Shown here one piece after another: positions 17,635-26,631 of a stretch of DNA of 64,000 nucleotides (position 1 is its first letter; each line of letters begins with the position of its first letter). The notes beneath the pieces are model-generated. The model was not told the DNA's origin and did not search any database. It saw only the letters and a program-made list of their open reading frames with translations. The translations under genes were made by a program, and so were the position numbers. Origin of the DNA: Xanthomonas sp. 10-10 (GTDB taxonomy: Bacteria; Pseudomonadota; Gammaproteobacteria; Xanthomonadales; Xanthomonadaceae); assembly GCF_040182365.1 (NCBI RefSeq), contig NZ_CP144460.1:1860001-1924000 (forward strand). The letters are read 5' to 3'.

Positions 17635-18291
17635 TCAGTTGCGCTGCAGCCGATACACCGCAGTCGATAAGGCGGTGACGCCGTCGGCACGGAAGCGCGG
17701 CTCCTGATCCAGGATGTCGCGCCGTTCCAGCTGTTGCACCTGCCATGGCGCCTGAAACAGCGACTGCACCTTGGCCGCATCCACCGCAAAAGGCGGGCCG
17801 GCCTTTTCGGTTTGCGGATAATCCAGCGTGATCAGCAGCCCACGACACATTGCCGGCAAGCGCGCGTAGGTGGTTTGCAGATACCGCTGGCGCAGGCCCT
17901 GCGGCAAGGCCACCAGCGCAGCGCGGTCGTAGACCGCCATGCAATCGGCCAATACGTGCGCGTCCAGCGCAAAGGCATCGCCGCAGATGATCTCGATGGG
18001 GCCGGCGACGAAATGTTCGGCAGCGCCGCTGCTATGGCGCTGCGGTTGCAGGTTGGCGTCATCGAAGAACTGCGTCACGGCCAGTGGCGAGACCTCCACG
18101 CCCAGAACGCGATGGCCTTGCGCGGCCAGCCAATGCATGTCCAGCGTCTTGCCGCACAGCGGCACCAATACGCGTGCAGCGTGTGGCAGCTGCAGCGCCG
18201 GCCAGTGCTTCTGCAGCAGCGGCATCACCTCATCCTGGTGAAAGCCGGTCTGTCCGTCCTGCCAACGTTGCAACCAGAAATCTGTGTCCAT
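17635..18291 (-). CDS. tpm: Thiopurine S-methyltransferase
   Basis: 218 residues, the usual length of bacterial TPMT. A SAM-dependent methyltransferase of thiopurines, in bacteria linked to tellurite/selenite methylation. Diagnostic features: MDTDFWLQRWQDGQTGFHQ at the N-terminus, the SAM-binding stretch ARVLVPLCGKTLDMHWLA, GHRVLGVEVSPLA, CGDAFAL and VYDRAALVALP. The start at 18291 is chosen because the family begins with M-x-x-x-FW; the frame is open for 26 codons upstream but these are not conserved-looking. Confidence 0.93.
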   Translation of the reverse strand: MDTDFWLQRWQDGQTGFHQDEVMPLLQKHWPALQLPHAARVLVPLCGKTLDMHWLAAQGHRVLGVEVSPLAVTQFFDDANLQPQRHSSGAAEHFVAGPIEIICGDAFALDAHVLADCMAVYDRAALVALPQGLRQRYLQTTYARLPAMCRGLLITLDYPQTEKAGPPFAVDAAKVQSLFQAPWQVQQLERRDILDQEPRFRADGVTALSTAVYRLQRN

Positions 18292-18384
18292 GGTCTCGTC
18301 ATGTCGGTGCTTTGGATTCCTGGCCATCCGCATACAGCATTGAACCTCCCAGCCAAGACACCGCAACACGGTGCGTTGGTGATC

Positions 18385-18580
18385 CGCGCCTCAGCGGGCT
18401 GAGGCGACCGCAGTGTCAGCCGCGCCGCCGCGCGCGGTGAGCGGATGCCGTTACCGCACTTCCAGCCCATCGACTTTTTTGCCGCGCCTCAGCAGCCTGA
18501 GGCGATAGCAATGTCAGTCGCGCCGCCGCGCGCCAGACGAGTGAATCACCGTCACTGCACCTCCAGCCCATCCACCTTCT
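18385..18580. repeat. Tandem 98-bp duplication of the parC 3' end and its hairpin
   Basis: Copies 18385-18482 and 18483-18580 align end to end at about 75-80 percent identity. Each has the hairpin CGCCTCAG...CTGAGGCG on its left and, on the right, a minus-strand coding tail for a ParC C-terminus. The functional copy encodes KVDGLEVQ then stop (18552-18554). The outer copy still encodes KKVDGLEVR then stop (TAA at 18451-18453), a relic of the same C-terminus. Confidence 0.85.
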
Positions 18581-20795
18581 GCCACCCGCGCGGCAACAAC
18601 GATCCACGACTCGCACGCGCGCCCACGTACGTATCCAGATCCTTGAACGACAGGCTCATGGTGCGCGCGCCGCTGCGCACCAGCAGGGTGTTGCCCGGCG
18701 CCACCGCGACCACTGCCACCACGCGCTCGGTGCCGAGCTTGGCCTTGGGGATCTCGATGATCTTGTTGCCTTTGCCCTTGTCCAGCTCGGGCACGTCGGT
18801 GGCCGGCACCGCCAGCAGGTTGCCGGCGCTGGTGACGGCGACGATGCGGTCGGTCTGCGGGTTGCTCACCTGCGCAGGGCTGAGCACATGCGAGCCGGCA
18901 GTCAGGTTGAGCATCGCCTTGCCGGCCTTGTTGCGGCCGGTGAGGTTTTCGAAACGGGTCACGAAGCCATAGCCGTGCGAGGACGCCAGCACGAAGCGGG
19001 TGGCATTGTCGGCACTGGCCATGACCTGGAACGATGCGCCCGAGCCGGGCGAGAAGCGTCCGGTCAACGGTTCGCCGTTGCCGCGTGCCGAGGGCAGGGT
19101 GTGCACGGCGGTCGAATAGGCGCGGCCATCCGAATCCAGGAACGCCACCTGATGCGTGCTGCGGCTGCGCACCGCCGCCAGCAGGCTGTCGCCGTCGCGA
19201 TACGACATGCCGGCCGGATCGACCTCGTGGCCCTTGGCCGCGCGCACCCAGCCCTTTTCCGACAGCACCACCGTCATCGGTTCGCTGGCGACCATTTCGG
19301 TCTCGTCGATCGCCTGCGCGGCGCCACGCTGCACCAGCGGCGAGCGGCGCGCGTCGCCGAACTTCTTGGCGTCGGCGGTCAGCTCGTCCTTGATCAGCTT
19401 CTTGAGCTTGGTCTTGCTTTCCAGGATCGCCATCAGCTGCGCGCGTTCCTTGGCCAGTGCTTCCTGCTCGCCGCGGATCTTCATTTCTTCCAGGCGCGCC
19501 AACTGACGCAGCTTGGTTTCCAGGATGTATTCGGCCTGTTCCTCGCTGAGCGCGAAGCGGGCAATCAACACCGGCTTGGGTTCGTCCTCGCTGCGGACGA
19601 TGCGGATCACTTCGTCCAGGTTGAGGAAGGCGATCAACAGGCCTTCCAACAGGTGCAGGCGGCGCTCGACCTTTTGCAGGCGATGGTTGAGGCGGCGGGT
19701 GACGGTGTCGCTGCGGAAGGTCAGCCACTCGCTCAGCAGCTGGCGCAGGTTCTTCACCTGCGGGCGGCCGTCCAGGCCAATCACGTTGAGATTGACGCGG
19801 TAGCTGCGCTCAAGATCGGTGGTGACGAACAGGTGGCCCATCAACTGTTCGGCGTCGACGCGGTTGGAGCGCGGCACCAGCACCACCCGCACCGGGCTGG
19901 TGTGGTCGGACTCGTCGCGGATGTCTTCCAGCCAGGGCAGCTTCTTGGCGCGCATCTGCTGGGCGATCTGCTCGATCACCTTGGACGGCGAGACCTGGTA
20001 CGGCAGCGCATCGATGACGATGTTGGCGTGTTCTTTTTTATAGGTGGCACGTGCGCGCACGCTGCCATGGCCGGTCTCGTAGATGCTGCGCAGGTCGGCG
20101 GCCGGGGTGATGATTTCTGCGGTGGTCGGGTAGTCCGGGCCCAGCACGTGTTCGCACAACTCGGCGACCGTGGCATCGGGGTTGTCGAGCAGGCGCAGCA
20201 GCGCGCTGACGATCTCGTTGAGGTTGTGCGGCGGCACGTCGGTGGCCATGCCGACGGCAATACCGGTGGTGCCGTTGAGCAGCAGGTGCGGCAGGCGGGC
20301 CGGCAACCAGGTCGGCTCTTCCAGGGTGCCGTCGAAGTTGGGCGCCCAATCGGTGGTGCCCTGGCCGATTTCGCCCAGCAGCACTTCGGCGATGGGGGTG
20401 AGCTTGGACTCGGTGTAGCGCATCGCCGCGAACGACTTGGGGTCGTCAGTGGAGCCGAAGTTGCCCTGGCCTTCGATCAGCGGATAACGGTACGAAAATG
20501 GCTGCGCCATCAGCACCAGCGCTTCGTAGCAGGCGCTGTCGCCGTGCGGATGGTACTTACCGATCACATCGCCCACGGTGCGCGCGGATTTCTTCGGCTT
20601 GGCAGCCGCGTTCAGGCCGAGCTCGCTCATCGCGAAGATGATGCGGCGCTGCACCGGCTTCAGGCCATCGCCGAGGAACGGCAGGGCGCGGTCGAGCACC
20701 ACGTACATCGAATAGTCGAGATAGGCGCGTTCGGCGTACTCGCGCAGCGGCAGCTGTTCGAAGCCATGGAAGGTGGGGCGGGTCAGATCGGTCAT
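18552..20795 (-). CDS. parC: DNA topoisomerase IV subunit A
   Basis: 747 residues (E. coli 752). Breakage-reunion subunit that decatenates daughter chromosomes with ParE. The catalytic tyrosine is Tyr127 ([10 protein letters not shown], equivalent to E. coli Tyr120). The quinolone-resistance region [19 protein letters not shown] has Ser87 and Glu91, equivalents of Ser80 and Glu84, in the sensitive state. The C-terminal beta-pinwheel domain follows from about residue 500. GyrA is excluded by the ParC-type [18 protein letters not shown] context and the short CTD without a GyrA box. The 3' end is tandemly duplicated. Confidence 0.97.
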   Translation of the reverse strand: MTDLTRPTFHGFEQLPLREYAERAYLDYSMYVVLDRALPFLGDGLKPVQRRIIFAMSELGLNAAAKPKKSARTVGDVIGKYHPHGDSACYEALVLMAQPFSYRYPLIEGQGNFGSTDDPKSFAAMRYTESKLTPIAEVLLGEIGQGTTDWAPNFDGTLEEPTWLPARLPHLLLNGTTGIAVGMATDVPPHNLNEIVSALLRLLDNPDATVAELCEHVLGPDYPTTAEIITPAADLRSIYETGHGSVRARATYKKEHANIVIDALPYQVSPSKVIEQIAQQMRAKKLPWLEDIRDESDHTSPVRVVLVPRSNRVDAEQLMGHLFVTTDLERSYRVNLNVIGLDGRPQVKNLRQLLSEWLTFRSDTVTRRLNHRLQKVERRLHLLEGLLIAFLNLDEVIRIVRSEDEPKPVLIARFALSEEQAEYILETKLRQLARLEEMKIRGEQEALAKERAQLMAILESKTKLKKLIKDELTADAKKFGDARRSPLVQRGAAQAIDETEMVASEPMTVVLSEKGWVRAAKGHEVDPAGMSYRDGDSLLAAVRSRSTHQVAFLDSDGRAYSTAVHTLPSARGNGEPLTGRFSPGSGASFQVMASADNATRFVLASSHGYGFVTRFENLTGRNKAGKAMLNLTAGSHVLSPAQVSNPQTDRIVAVTSAGNLLAVPATDVPELDKGKGNKIIEIPKAKLGTERVVAVVAVAPGNTLLVRSGARTMSLSFKDLDTYVGARASRGSLLPRGWQKVDGLEVQ

Positions 20796-20855
20796 GTAAA
20801 GCCAGGTCCTGCGTGAGAGGAGACCGCGCCGCAGCGCGAGCTCGAAGAGCGCCGA

Positions 20856-21707
20856 TTATCCGGATGCGGCGGGGGATGCCAAGCCGCGCGCGTGGCCGGC
20901 GGCCAGATAACGGGTGGGCGGGGCGCCGAAGTGGCGGTGAAACACACTGACGAAGGCACTGGGGCTGCTGTAGCCGAGCTGGTCGGCCACCTGCGCCACC
21001 GCGCTGCCCTGGCTGAGCCGGCGCAGGCCCTCGGCCAGGCGTGCCTGCTGGCGCCATTGCGCAAAACTCAGCCCGGTCTCGTCGCGAAAATGCCGGCTCA
21101 GGCTGCGCGGCGACAGCCCGCCCCAATCGGCCCAGGCATCGAGCGGGCGTGGGTCGGCAGGGGTGGCGAGCAATTGCCGGGCAATCCGCAGCAGGCGGCG
21201 GTCGGCCGGCATCGGCAGGTGCAGGTGGTCGATTTGGACCTGGCATAGCTCGTCCAGCAGCACCGCGGCCAGCCGCTGCTGGGCGCTATCCAGCGGCCGA
21301 TCCAGCGGCCAGCCGGCGGCACGCATGATCGCCTCGCGGGCCAGCCCGGTCAGCCGGATCACTCCGCCTTGCGCAGGCAGGGAGGTGCAGGCATCCGGCC
21401 GCACCACCACGCCCCAACCGCGCATCGGGCCGGCCAGCTCGACGGTGTGCTGCTGGCCAGGCGGCATCCAGCCGGCGCAGCCCGGTGGCAACGACAGCGT
21501 GCCCTGTCGGGTATGCACGGTCAGCACGCCTTGTTCGACAAACATCAGCTGCCCGCGTACATGCGCATGCCAGGCAGTTTCCGGCGCCCACACCGCACGC
21601 AGGTCGGCCAGGAAGGCGATCAGCACCGGGCCGTCGGCCCATTCGAAGCTGCTGCGCACGCCGGGCGGCAGTGCGTCCACCGTCGTTGGCGGGTTTTCGA
21701 TAGTCAT
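20856..21707 (-). CDS. AraC-family transcriptional regulator
   Basis: 283 residues. The N-terminal half is a cupin-type effector domain (HAHVRGQLMFVEQGVLTVHT, GCAGWMPPGQQHTVELAG). The C-terminal half has the paired helix-turn-helix of AraC/XylS (LSPRSLSRHFRDETGLSFAQW and the second HTH VADQLGYSSPSAFVSVFHRHFG). The cupin plus HTH layout is that of the small YpdC/Rob-like regulators that usually control a neighbouring transporter. It diverges from the emr operon, so it might act on that promoter region, but no AraC site was recognised. Confidence 0.88.
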   Translation of the reverse strand: MTIENPPTTVDALPPGVRSSFEWADGPVLIAFLADLRAVWAPETAWHAHVRGQLMFVEQGVLTVHTRQGTLSLPPGCAGWMPPGQQHTVELAGPMRGWGVVVRPDACTSLPAQGGVIRLTGLAREAIMRAAGWPLDRPLDSAQQRLAAVLLDELCQVQIDHLHLPMPADRRLLRIARQLLATPADPRPLDAWADWGGLSPRSLSRHFRDETGLSFAQWRQQARLAEGLRRLSQGSAVAQVADQLGYSSPSAFVSVFHRHFGAPPTRYLAAGHARGLASPAASG

Positions 21708-21785
21708 TGGCCTGATTGTATTACCGGGCCAGTTGGAGTGGCGCGTAAGGTGGCGATCCTTGCTGGCGGTTTAATCCCGGGTGAG

Positions 21786-21805
21786 ATATTTGCGTTGACA
21801 AATAT
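21786..21805 (+). promoter_or_regulatory. Palindromic operator over the emrR promoter
   Basis: ATATTTG-N6-CAAATAT, a perfect 7-bp inverted repeat, encloses a consensus -35 element TTGACA (21795-21800). The spacing and dyad symmetry fit a MarR dimer. It lies 16 bases before the first ATG of the MarR-family gene that heads the efflux operon, so autorepression of the whole operon is the obvious reading. Confidence 0.65.
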
Positions 21806-21820
21806 ATTTTTCGGAACAAA

Positions 21821-22270
21821 ATGTGCCGCATGAATTTACCGCCCACCGCTCCGCCGTCGTTCGGGTTGCTGTTGCGCCAGGTGCGCGACGCGCTGATGCG
21901 TCAGCTCGATGCCGAGATGAAGGGCGAGCTGCCCGACTTCGGTTTCAGCCACTACGTCGGTCTGAAGATTCTGGCGGTGCGTTCGCCGTGTACGGCCAAC
22001 GAACTGGCGCTGGCGCTGGACCAGACGCCGAGCGCGGTGACCCGCCTGCTCGACAAGCTCGAGGCACTGGGCGCGGTGCGGCGCGAGCCGCATGCCCAGG
22101 ACCGGCGTGCGCTGCAGATCGTCATGACCGAGCAGGGCGTGGCGCTGTGGGAACGGCTGCGCTTGCGCGGCGAACGTGCGATCGAGCATGGCCTGCGCGA
22201 CCTGGATGCCTCTGAGCGCGAACAACTCACCTCTCTTCTTATCCGTGTCCGCGATGCACTCAACTCATGA
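21821..22270 (+). CDS. emrR: MarR-family repressor of the efflux operon (EmrR-like)
   Basis: 146-149 residues; two ATGs at 21821 and 21830 are both possible and neither has a strong ribosome site. Winged HTH with CTANELALALDQTPSAVTRLLDKLEALG (recognition helix) and the wing HAQDRRALQIVMTEQG. First gene of emrR-nodT-emrA-emrB. It overlaps the next gene by four bases. By analogy with E. coli EmrR and Stenotrophomonas EmrR, a lipophilic drug or phenolic ligand would release it from the operator just upstream. Confidence 0.9.
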   Translation: MCRMNLPPTAPPSFGLLLRQVRDALMRQLDAEMKGELPDFGFSHYVGLKILAVRSPCTANELALALDQTPSAVTRLLDKLEALGAVRREPHAQDRRALQIVMTEQGVALWERLRLRGERAIEHGLRDLDASEREQLTSLLIRVRDALNS

Positions 22271-23781
22271 ACGCTGCTAGTTTTTCCATCCAGACGCTGC
22301 GCCCGCGCCCGATGCGCCGCGCGCGGCCACTCGTTGTCGCCGCCCTGACGCTGGCGCTGGCCGCCTGCGCCAGCAGCCGTGGCCTGGCGCCGCAAGCCAC
22401 CGTGCTCGACGCCAGCCAGCTGCATGCCGAGCGCACCCTGGGGCAGGCCGGGCTGAGTGCGGCCGCATGGCCGGCCAGCGATTGGTGGCGTGCGCTTGGC
22501 GATGCGCAATTGAACGCGCTGATCGGCGAAGGCCTGCAGCACAGCCCCAGCCTGGAGGCGGCCGACGCGCGCCTGCGCCAGGCGCAGGCCCGCATCGGTA
22601 CCGCGCAGGCCGATCGAGGCCCCAGCCTGTCGGTCTCCGGCGGCTATGCGGGCGTGCAGTTGCCGGAGTCGGTGGCCGGCGAAGAGCGCGGCGGACGCTT
22701 CGGCGGCAACGGTCAGCTGGTGGTGGACTTCCGCTATGGCGTGGACCTGTGGGGCGGCAAGCGCGCCGCCTGGGAAGCGGCGGTGGACACCGCGCACGCG
22801 GCCGAGGTGGATGCGCAGGCCGCGCGCCTGAACCTGTCGGCGGCGATCGCCGAAGCCTATGCGCAACTCGACTACGCCTGGCGTCTGCACGACGTGGCCG
22901 ACGAGGAACTGGCGCGCTCGCGCAAGACCGTGGAGCTGACCCAGCAGCGCCGCAGTGCAGGCATCGACAGCGATCTGCAGCTGCGTCAGGCCCAGGCACG
23001 GGTGCCGGCGGCGCAGCAACAGGTGCAATCCGCACAGCAGCAGATCGACGAAGCGCGCAACGCGCTGGCGGCGTTGCTAGGCCAGGGCCCGGACCGCGGG
23101 CTGGACATCGCGCGCCCGCTGCTGGGCGCGAGCGTCGCCGCGCAGCTGCCGAGCAACCTGCCGGCCGATCTGCTCGGCCGTCGCCCCGACGTGGTGGCTG
23201 CGCGCTGGCGCGTGGAGGCGGCCGACAAGGACATCGCCACGGCCAAGACCCGCTTCTATCCCAGCTTCAACATCACCGCGCTGGGCGGTGTGGTGAACCG
23301 CGATGTCGGCCAGTTGCTGGAAAGCGCTTCGGTCTTCGGCGTGGTCGCCCCGGCATTGAGCCTGCCGATCTTCGACGGCGGCAAGCTGCGCGCCAATCTG
23401 GCCGGCAGCGATGCGCAGTACGACCTGGCCGTGGCCGACTACAACCAGAAGGTGATCGCGGCGTTGCGCGAAGTGGCCGACCAGGTCAACGCGGTGCGTT
23501 CGCTGGAGCAGCGCGCACGCGCCCAGGACGATGCCGTGCAGACCGCCGCCGCCGCCTTCGATCTGGCCGAGCAGCGCTACCGTGCCGGCATCGGCGGCTA
23601 TCTGGAGGTGCTCAGCGTGCAGGAGCAGTTGCTCGTCGCACGCCAGCGCATGGCCGGACTGCAATCGCAACAACTTTTGGCCTCGGTGAGGTTGCAGCGT
23701 GCGCTGGGTGGCGGATTTGCGCCGGAGCCCGCACGCGACACCGCACACACCGCGCCCACTTCCGCACAACCGAATTCCTGA
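22267..23781 (+). CDS. Outer-membrane efflux lipoprotein (NodT/OprM family)
   Basis: 504 residues. Lipoprotein signal with lipobox LALAAC; the mature N-terminal Cys would anchor it in the outer membrane. It shows the two repeats of the OEP family (SPSLEAADARLRQAQARIG and later LRQAQARVPAAQQQVQSAQ, each part of the alpha-barrel) and ADLLGRRPDVVAARWRVEAADKDI, a NodT signature. It is the exit channel for the EmrA/EmrB pump. Its inclusion in the operon gives the EmrCAB arrangement known from Stenotrophomonas, rather than the TolC-sharing one of E. coli. Confidence 0.95.
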   Translation: MNAASFSIQTLRPRPMRRARPLVVAALTLALAACASSRGLAPQATVLDASQLHAERTLGQAGLSAAAWPASDWWRALGDAQLNALIGEGLQHSPSLEAADARLRQAQARIGTAQADRGPSLSVSGGYAGVQLPESVAGEERGGRFGGNGQLVVDFRYGVDLWGGKRAAWEAAVDTAHAAEVDAQAARLNLSAAIAEAYAQLDYAWRLHDVADEELARSRKTVELTQQRRSAGIDSDLQLRQAQARVPAAQQQVQSAQQQIDEARNALAALLGQGPDRGLDIARPLLGASVAAQLPSNLPADLLGRRPDVVAARWRVEAADKDIATAKTRFYPSFNITALGGVVNRDVGQLLESASVFGVVAPALSLPIFDGGKLRANLAGSDAQYDLAVADYNQKVIAALREVADQVNAVRSLEQRARAQDDAVQTAAAAFDLAEQRYRAGIGGYLEVLSVQEQLLVARQRMAGLQSQQLLASVRLQRALGGGFAPEPARDTAHTAPTSAQPNS

Positions 23782-23791
23782 GACATCGACG

Positions 23792-24985
23792 ATGAGCCAG
23801 ACGACTCCAACTTCTTCCCAACCCGCGCCAGCCGCACCCAGCAAGCGCCGTGCGGCGCTGCGCATCGTGGCCATTGTGGTGATCCTGGCGATCATCGGCA
23901 TCGTGACCTGGTACGTCCTGGTCGGACGCTGGTACGAGGACACCGACGATGCGTACGTGCAGGGCAACCAGGTGCAGATCACCCCGATGGTGGGCGGCAC
24001 GGTGGTCAGCATCGGTGCCGAAGACGGCATGCGTGTCGAGCGTGGCCAGCTGCTGGTGCAACTGGACCCGGCCGATACCGCCGTGGCGCTGCAGCAGGCC
24101 GAAGCCAACCTGGCCAAGACCGTGCGCCAGGTGCGCGGTCTGTATCGCAGCGTGGAAGGCGCGCAGGCCGAATTGTCGGCACGCGAAGTCACCCTGCGCA
24201 GCGCCCGTGCCGACTTTGCGCGACGCAGGAATCTGGCTGCCAGCGGCGCCATTTCCAATGAAGAACTGGCGCATGCCCGCGAAGAGCTCGCTGCCGCCGA
24301 AGCGGCCGTGAGCGGCTCGCGCGAGAGCTTCGAGCGCAACCGTGCGCTGATCGACGACAGCGCGCTGTCCAATCAGCCGGATGTGCAGACGGCCGCAGCG
24401 CAGGTACGTCAGGCATATCTCAATCATGCGCGCACCGGCGTGGTGGCGCCGGTATCGGGCTATGTCGCACGACGTTCGGCGCAGGTCGGTCAGCGCGTGC
24501 AGCCGGGCAGCGTATTGATGGCGGTGGTGCCGCTGGAACAGGTGTGGGTGGAAGCCAACTTCAAGGAAACCCAGCTCAAGCACATGCGCCTGGGCCAGGA
24601 AGTGGAACTGCATTCGGATCTGTATGGCGGTGGTGTCGACTACACCGGTCGCATCGAGAGCCTGGGCCTGGGCACCGGCAGCGCGTTCTCGCTGTTGCCG
24701 GCGCAAAACGCCAGCGGCAACTGGATCAAGATCGTGCAGCGCGTGCCGGTGCGCATTGCGGTGGACAGCAAGCAACTGGCCAACAATCCGCTGCGCATTG
24801 GGTTGTCGATGAAGGTCGACGTCAATCTGCATGACCAGCAGGGCAGCGTGCTGCCGACCAAGCTGGCGACCGGTTCGGTGTTCTCCACCGATGTGTACGC
24901 GCAGCAGTTGCAGGCTGCCGACGCCGACATCCATCGCATCATCCAGGACAACCTGCCGTCGCAGGCTGCCAGCAAGGCGGGCTAG
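23792..24985 (+). CDS. emrA: Membrane fusion protein EmrA (HlyD family)
   Basis: 397 residues. One N-terminal transmembrane helix (IVAIVVILAIIGIVTWYVLV, residues about 25-44) is followed by the EmrA/HlyD beginning RWYEDTDDAYVQGNQV, then the lipoyl half-motifs GGTVVSIGAEDGMRVERGQLL and VVAPVSGYVARRSAQVGQRV flanking a coiled-coil hairpin, and the beta-barrel (VWVEANFKETQL). It bridges the inner-membrane transporter and the outer-membrane channel. It starts 11 bases after the previous stop and ends 6 bases before emrB. Confidence 0.95.
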   Translation: MSQTTPTSSQPAPAAPSKRRAALRIVAIVVILAIIGIVTWYVLVGRWYEDTDDAYVQGNQVQITPMVGGTVVSIGAEDGMRVERGQLLVQLDPADTAVALQQAEANLAKTVRQVRGLYRSVEGAQAELSAREVTLRSARADFARRRNLAASGAISNEELAHAREELAAAEAAVSGSRESFERNRALIDDSALSNQPDVQTAAAQVRQAYLNHARTGVVAPVSGYVARRSAQVGQRVQPGSVLMAVVPLEQVWVEANFKETQLKHMRLGQEVELHSDLYGGGVDYTGRIESLGLGTGSAFSLLPAQNASGNWIKIVQRVPVRIAVDSKQLANNPLRIGLSMKVDVNLHDQQGSVLPTKLATGSVFSTDVYAQQLQAADADIHRIIQDNLPSQAASKAG

Positions 24986-24991
24986 GCCACC

Positions 24992-26572
24992 ATGTCTTCG
25001 CAAGCTCCCACTGCGTCCGGCGGCCCGGCAGCGCCGGCGCCCGCTGCCGGCTTTCGTCCGGCCAGCGTGGCGTTGTGCACCATGGGCCTGGCCATGGCCT
25101 CGTTCATGCAGGTGCTGGACACCACCATCGCCAACGTCTCGTTGCCGACCATCGCCGGCAATCTCGGCGCCAGTTCGCAGCAGGCCACCTGGGTCATCAC
25201 CTCGTTCGCGGTAAGCACGGCGATCGCGTTGCCGTTGACCGGCTGGTTGAGCCGGCGCTTTGGCGAAACCAAGTTGTTCGTGTGGTCCACGCTGGCCTTC
25301 ACCATCGCCTCGTTGCTGTGCGGGCTTGCCCAGAGCATGGGCATGCTGGTGGTCGCACGCGCGCTGCAGGGGTTTGTCGCCGGGCCGATGTATCCCATCA
25401 CCCAAAGCTTGCTGGTGTCGATCTATCCGCGCGAAAAACGCGGGCAGGCACTGGCGTTGCTGGCGATGATCACCGTGGTCGCGCCGATCGCCGGCCCGAT
25501 CCTGGGCGGCTGGATCACCGACAACTACAGCTGGGAATGGATCTTCCTGATCAACGTGCCGCTGGGCATCATTGCCAGCAGCATCGTCGGTTCGCAGTTG
25601 CGGCATCGTCCCGAACAGCTCGAAAAACCGCGCATGGACTATATCGGCCTGATCCTGCTGGTGGTCGGCGTGGGCGCGCTGCAGCTGGTACTGGATCTGG
25701 GCAACGACGAGGACTGGTTCTCTTCAGACAAGATCGTGGTGCTGGCCTGCGTTGCTGCCGTGGCGCTGGTGGTGTTCGTGATCTGGGAGCTCACCGACAA
25801 GGACCCCATCGTCGATCTCAAACTGTTCCGGCATCGCAACTTCCGCGCCGGCACCTTGGCCATGGTGGTGGCGTATGCGGCGTTCTTCAGCGTGAGCCTG
25901 TTGATCCCGCAGTGGCTGCAACGCGATATGGGCTATACCGCAATCTGGGCCGGCCTTGCCACCGCGCCGATCGGCATCCTGCCGGTGCTGATGACGCCGT
26001 TCGTCGGTAAATACGCCTTGCGCTTCGATCTGCGCATGCTGGCAACCGTCGCCTTCATCTTCCTATCGTTCACCAGCTTCCTGCGCTCCAACTTCAACCT
26101 GCAGGTGGACTTCAGCCACGTGGCCACCGTGCAATTGGTGATGGGCGTCGGCGTGGCGTTGTTCTTCATGCCGGTACTGCAGATCCTGCTCTCCGACCTG
26201 GATGGGCGCGAGATCGCGGCAGGTTCCGGCCTGGCTACCTTCCTGCGTACCCTGGGCGGCAGCTTTGCCGCATCGTTGACCACGTATCTGTGGGCGCGCC
26301 GCACGCAGGTGCACCACGCGCACATCACCGAACACATCTCGGTGTACACGCCCGGCATGCAGGAACAGGTCGCCGCCATGGGGCAGGGCGACCTGCAACG
26401 CGGCGCGGCATCGCTCAACAACATGATCAACCACCAGGCCTCGCAGATGGGCTTCAACGACATCTTCTATCTGCTGGGCTGGACCTTCCTGGCGATCATC
26501 TTCTTCCTGTGGTTGGCCAAGCCGCCATTCGGCGCGGGCGCCGGTGGTGCGGCGGCGGCCGGGGGGCATTGA
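24992..26572 (+). CDS. emrB: Multidrug MFS transporter EmrB (DHA2, 14 TM)
   Basis: 526 residues with about 14 membrane segments and a long C-terminal tail rich in Gly/Ala. Signatures of the DHA2 family are present: QVLDTTIANVSLPTIAG (motif in TM1), GWLSRRFGETKLF (motif A, loop 2-3), RALQGFVAGPMYP (TM4) and APIAGPILGGW (motif C of drug/H+ antiporters). It expels hydrophobic compounds using proton entry, in complex with EmrA and the NodT channel. Last gene of the operon. Confidence 0.96.
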   Translation: MSSQAPTASGGPAAPAPAAGFRPASVALCTMGLAMASFMQVLDTTIANVSLPTIAGNLGASSQQATWVITSFAVSTAIALPLTGWLSRRFGETKLFVWSTLAFTIASLLCGLAQSMGMLVVARALQGFVAGPMYPITQSLLVSIYPREKRGQALALLAMITVVAPIAGPILGGWITDNYSWEWIFLINVPLGIIASSIVGSQLRHRPEQLEKPRMDYIGLILLVVGVGALQLVLDLGNDEDWFSSDKIVVLACVAAVALVVFVIWELTDKDPIVDLKLFRHRNFRAGTLAMVVAYAAFFSVSLLIPQWLQRDMGYTAIWAGLATAPIGILPVLMTPFVGKYALRFDLRMLATVAFIFLSFTSFLRSNFNLQVDFSHVATVQLVMGVGVALFFMPVLQILLSDLDGREIAAGSGLATFLRTLGGSFAASLTTYLWARRTQVHHAHITEHISVYTPGMQEQVAAMGQGDLQRGAASLNNMINHQASQMGFNDIFYLLGWTFLAIIFFLWLAKPPFGAGAGGAAAAGGH

Positions 26573-26631
26573 GCGCACGGCAGGTTTTGCCGCTGGGCTA
26601 GACTGGCGCTGTTCACTCAGGAGCAGCGCCG

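Noticed and set aside
18888..20816. Long plus-strand open frame opposite parC
   Set aside because: Parc is unambiguous on the other strand; the plus frame has no family features.
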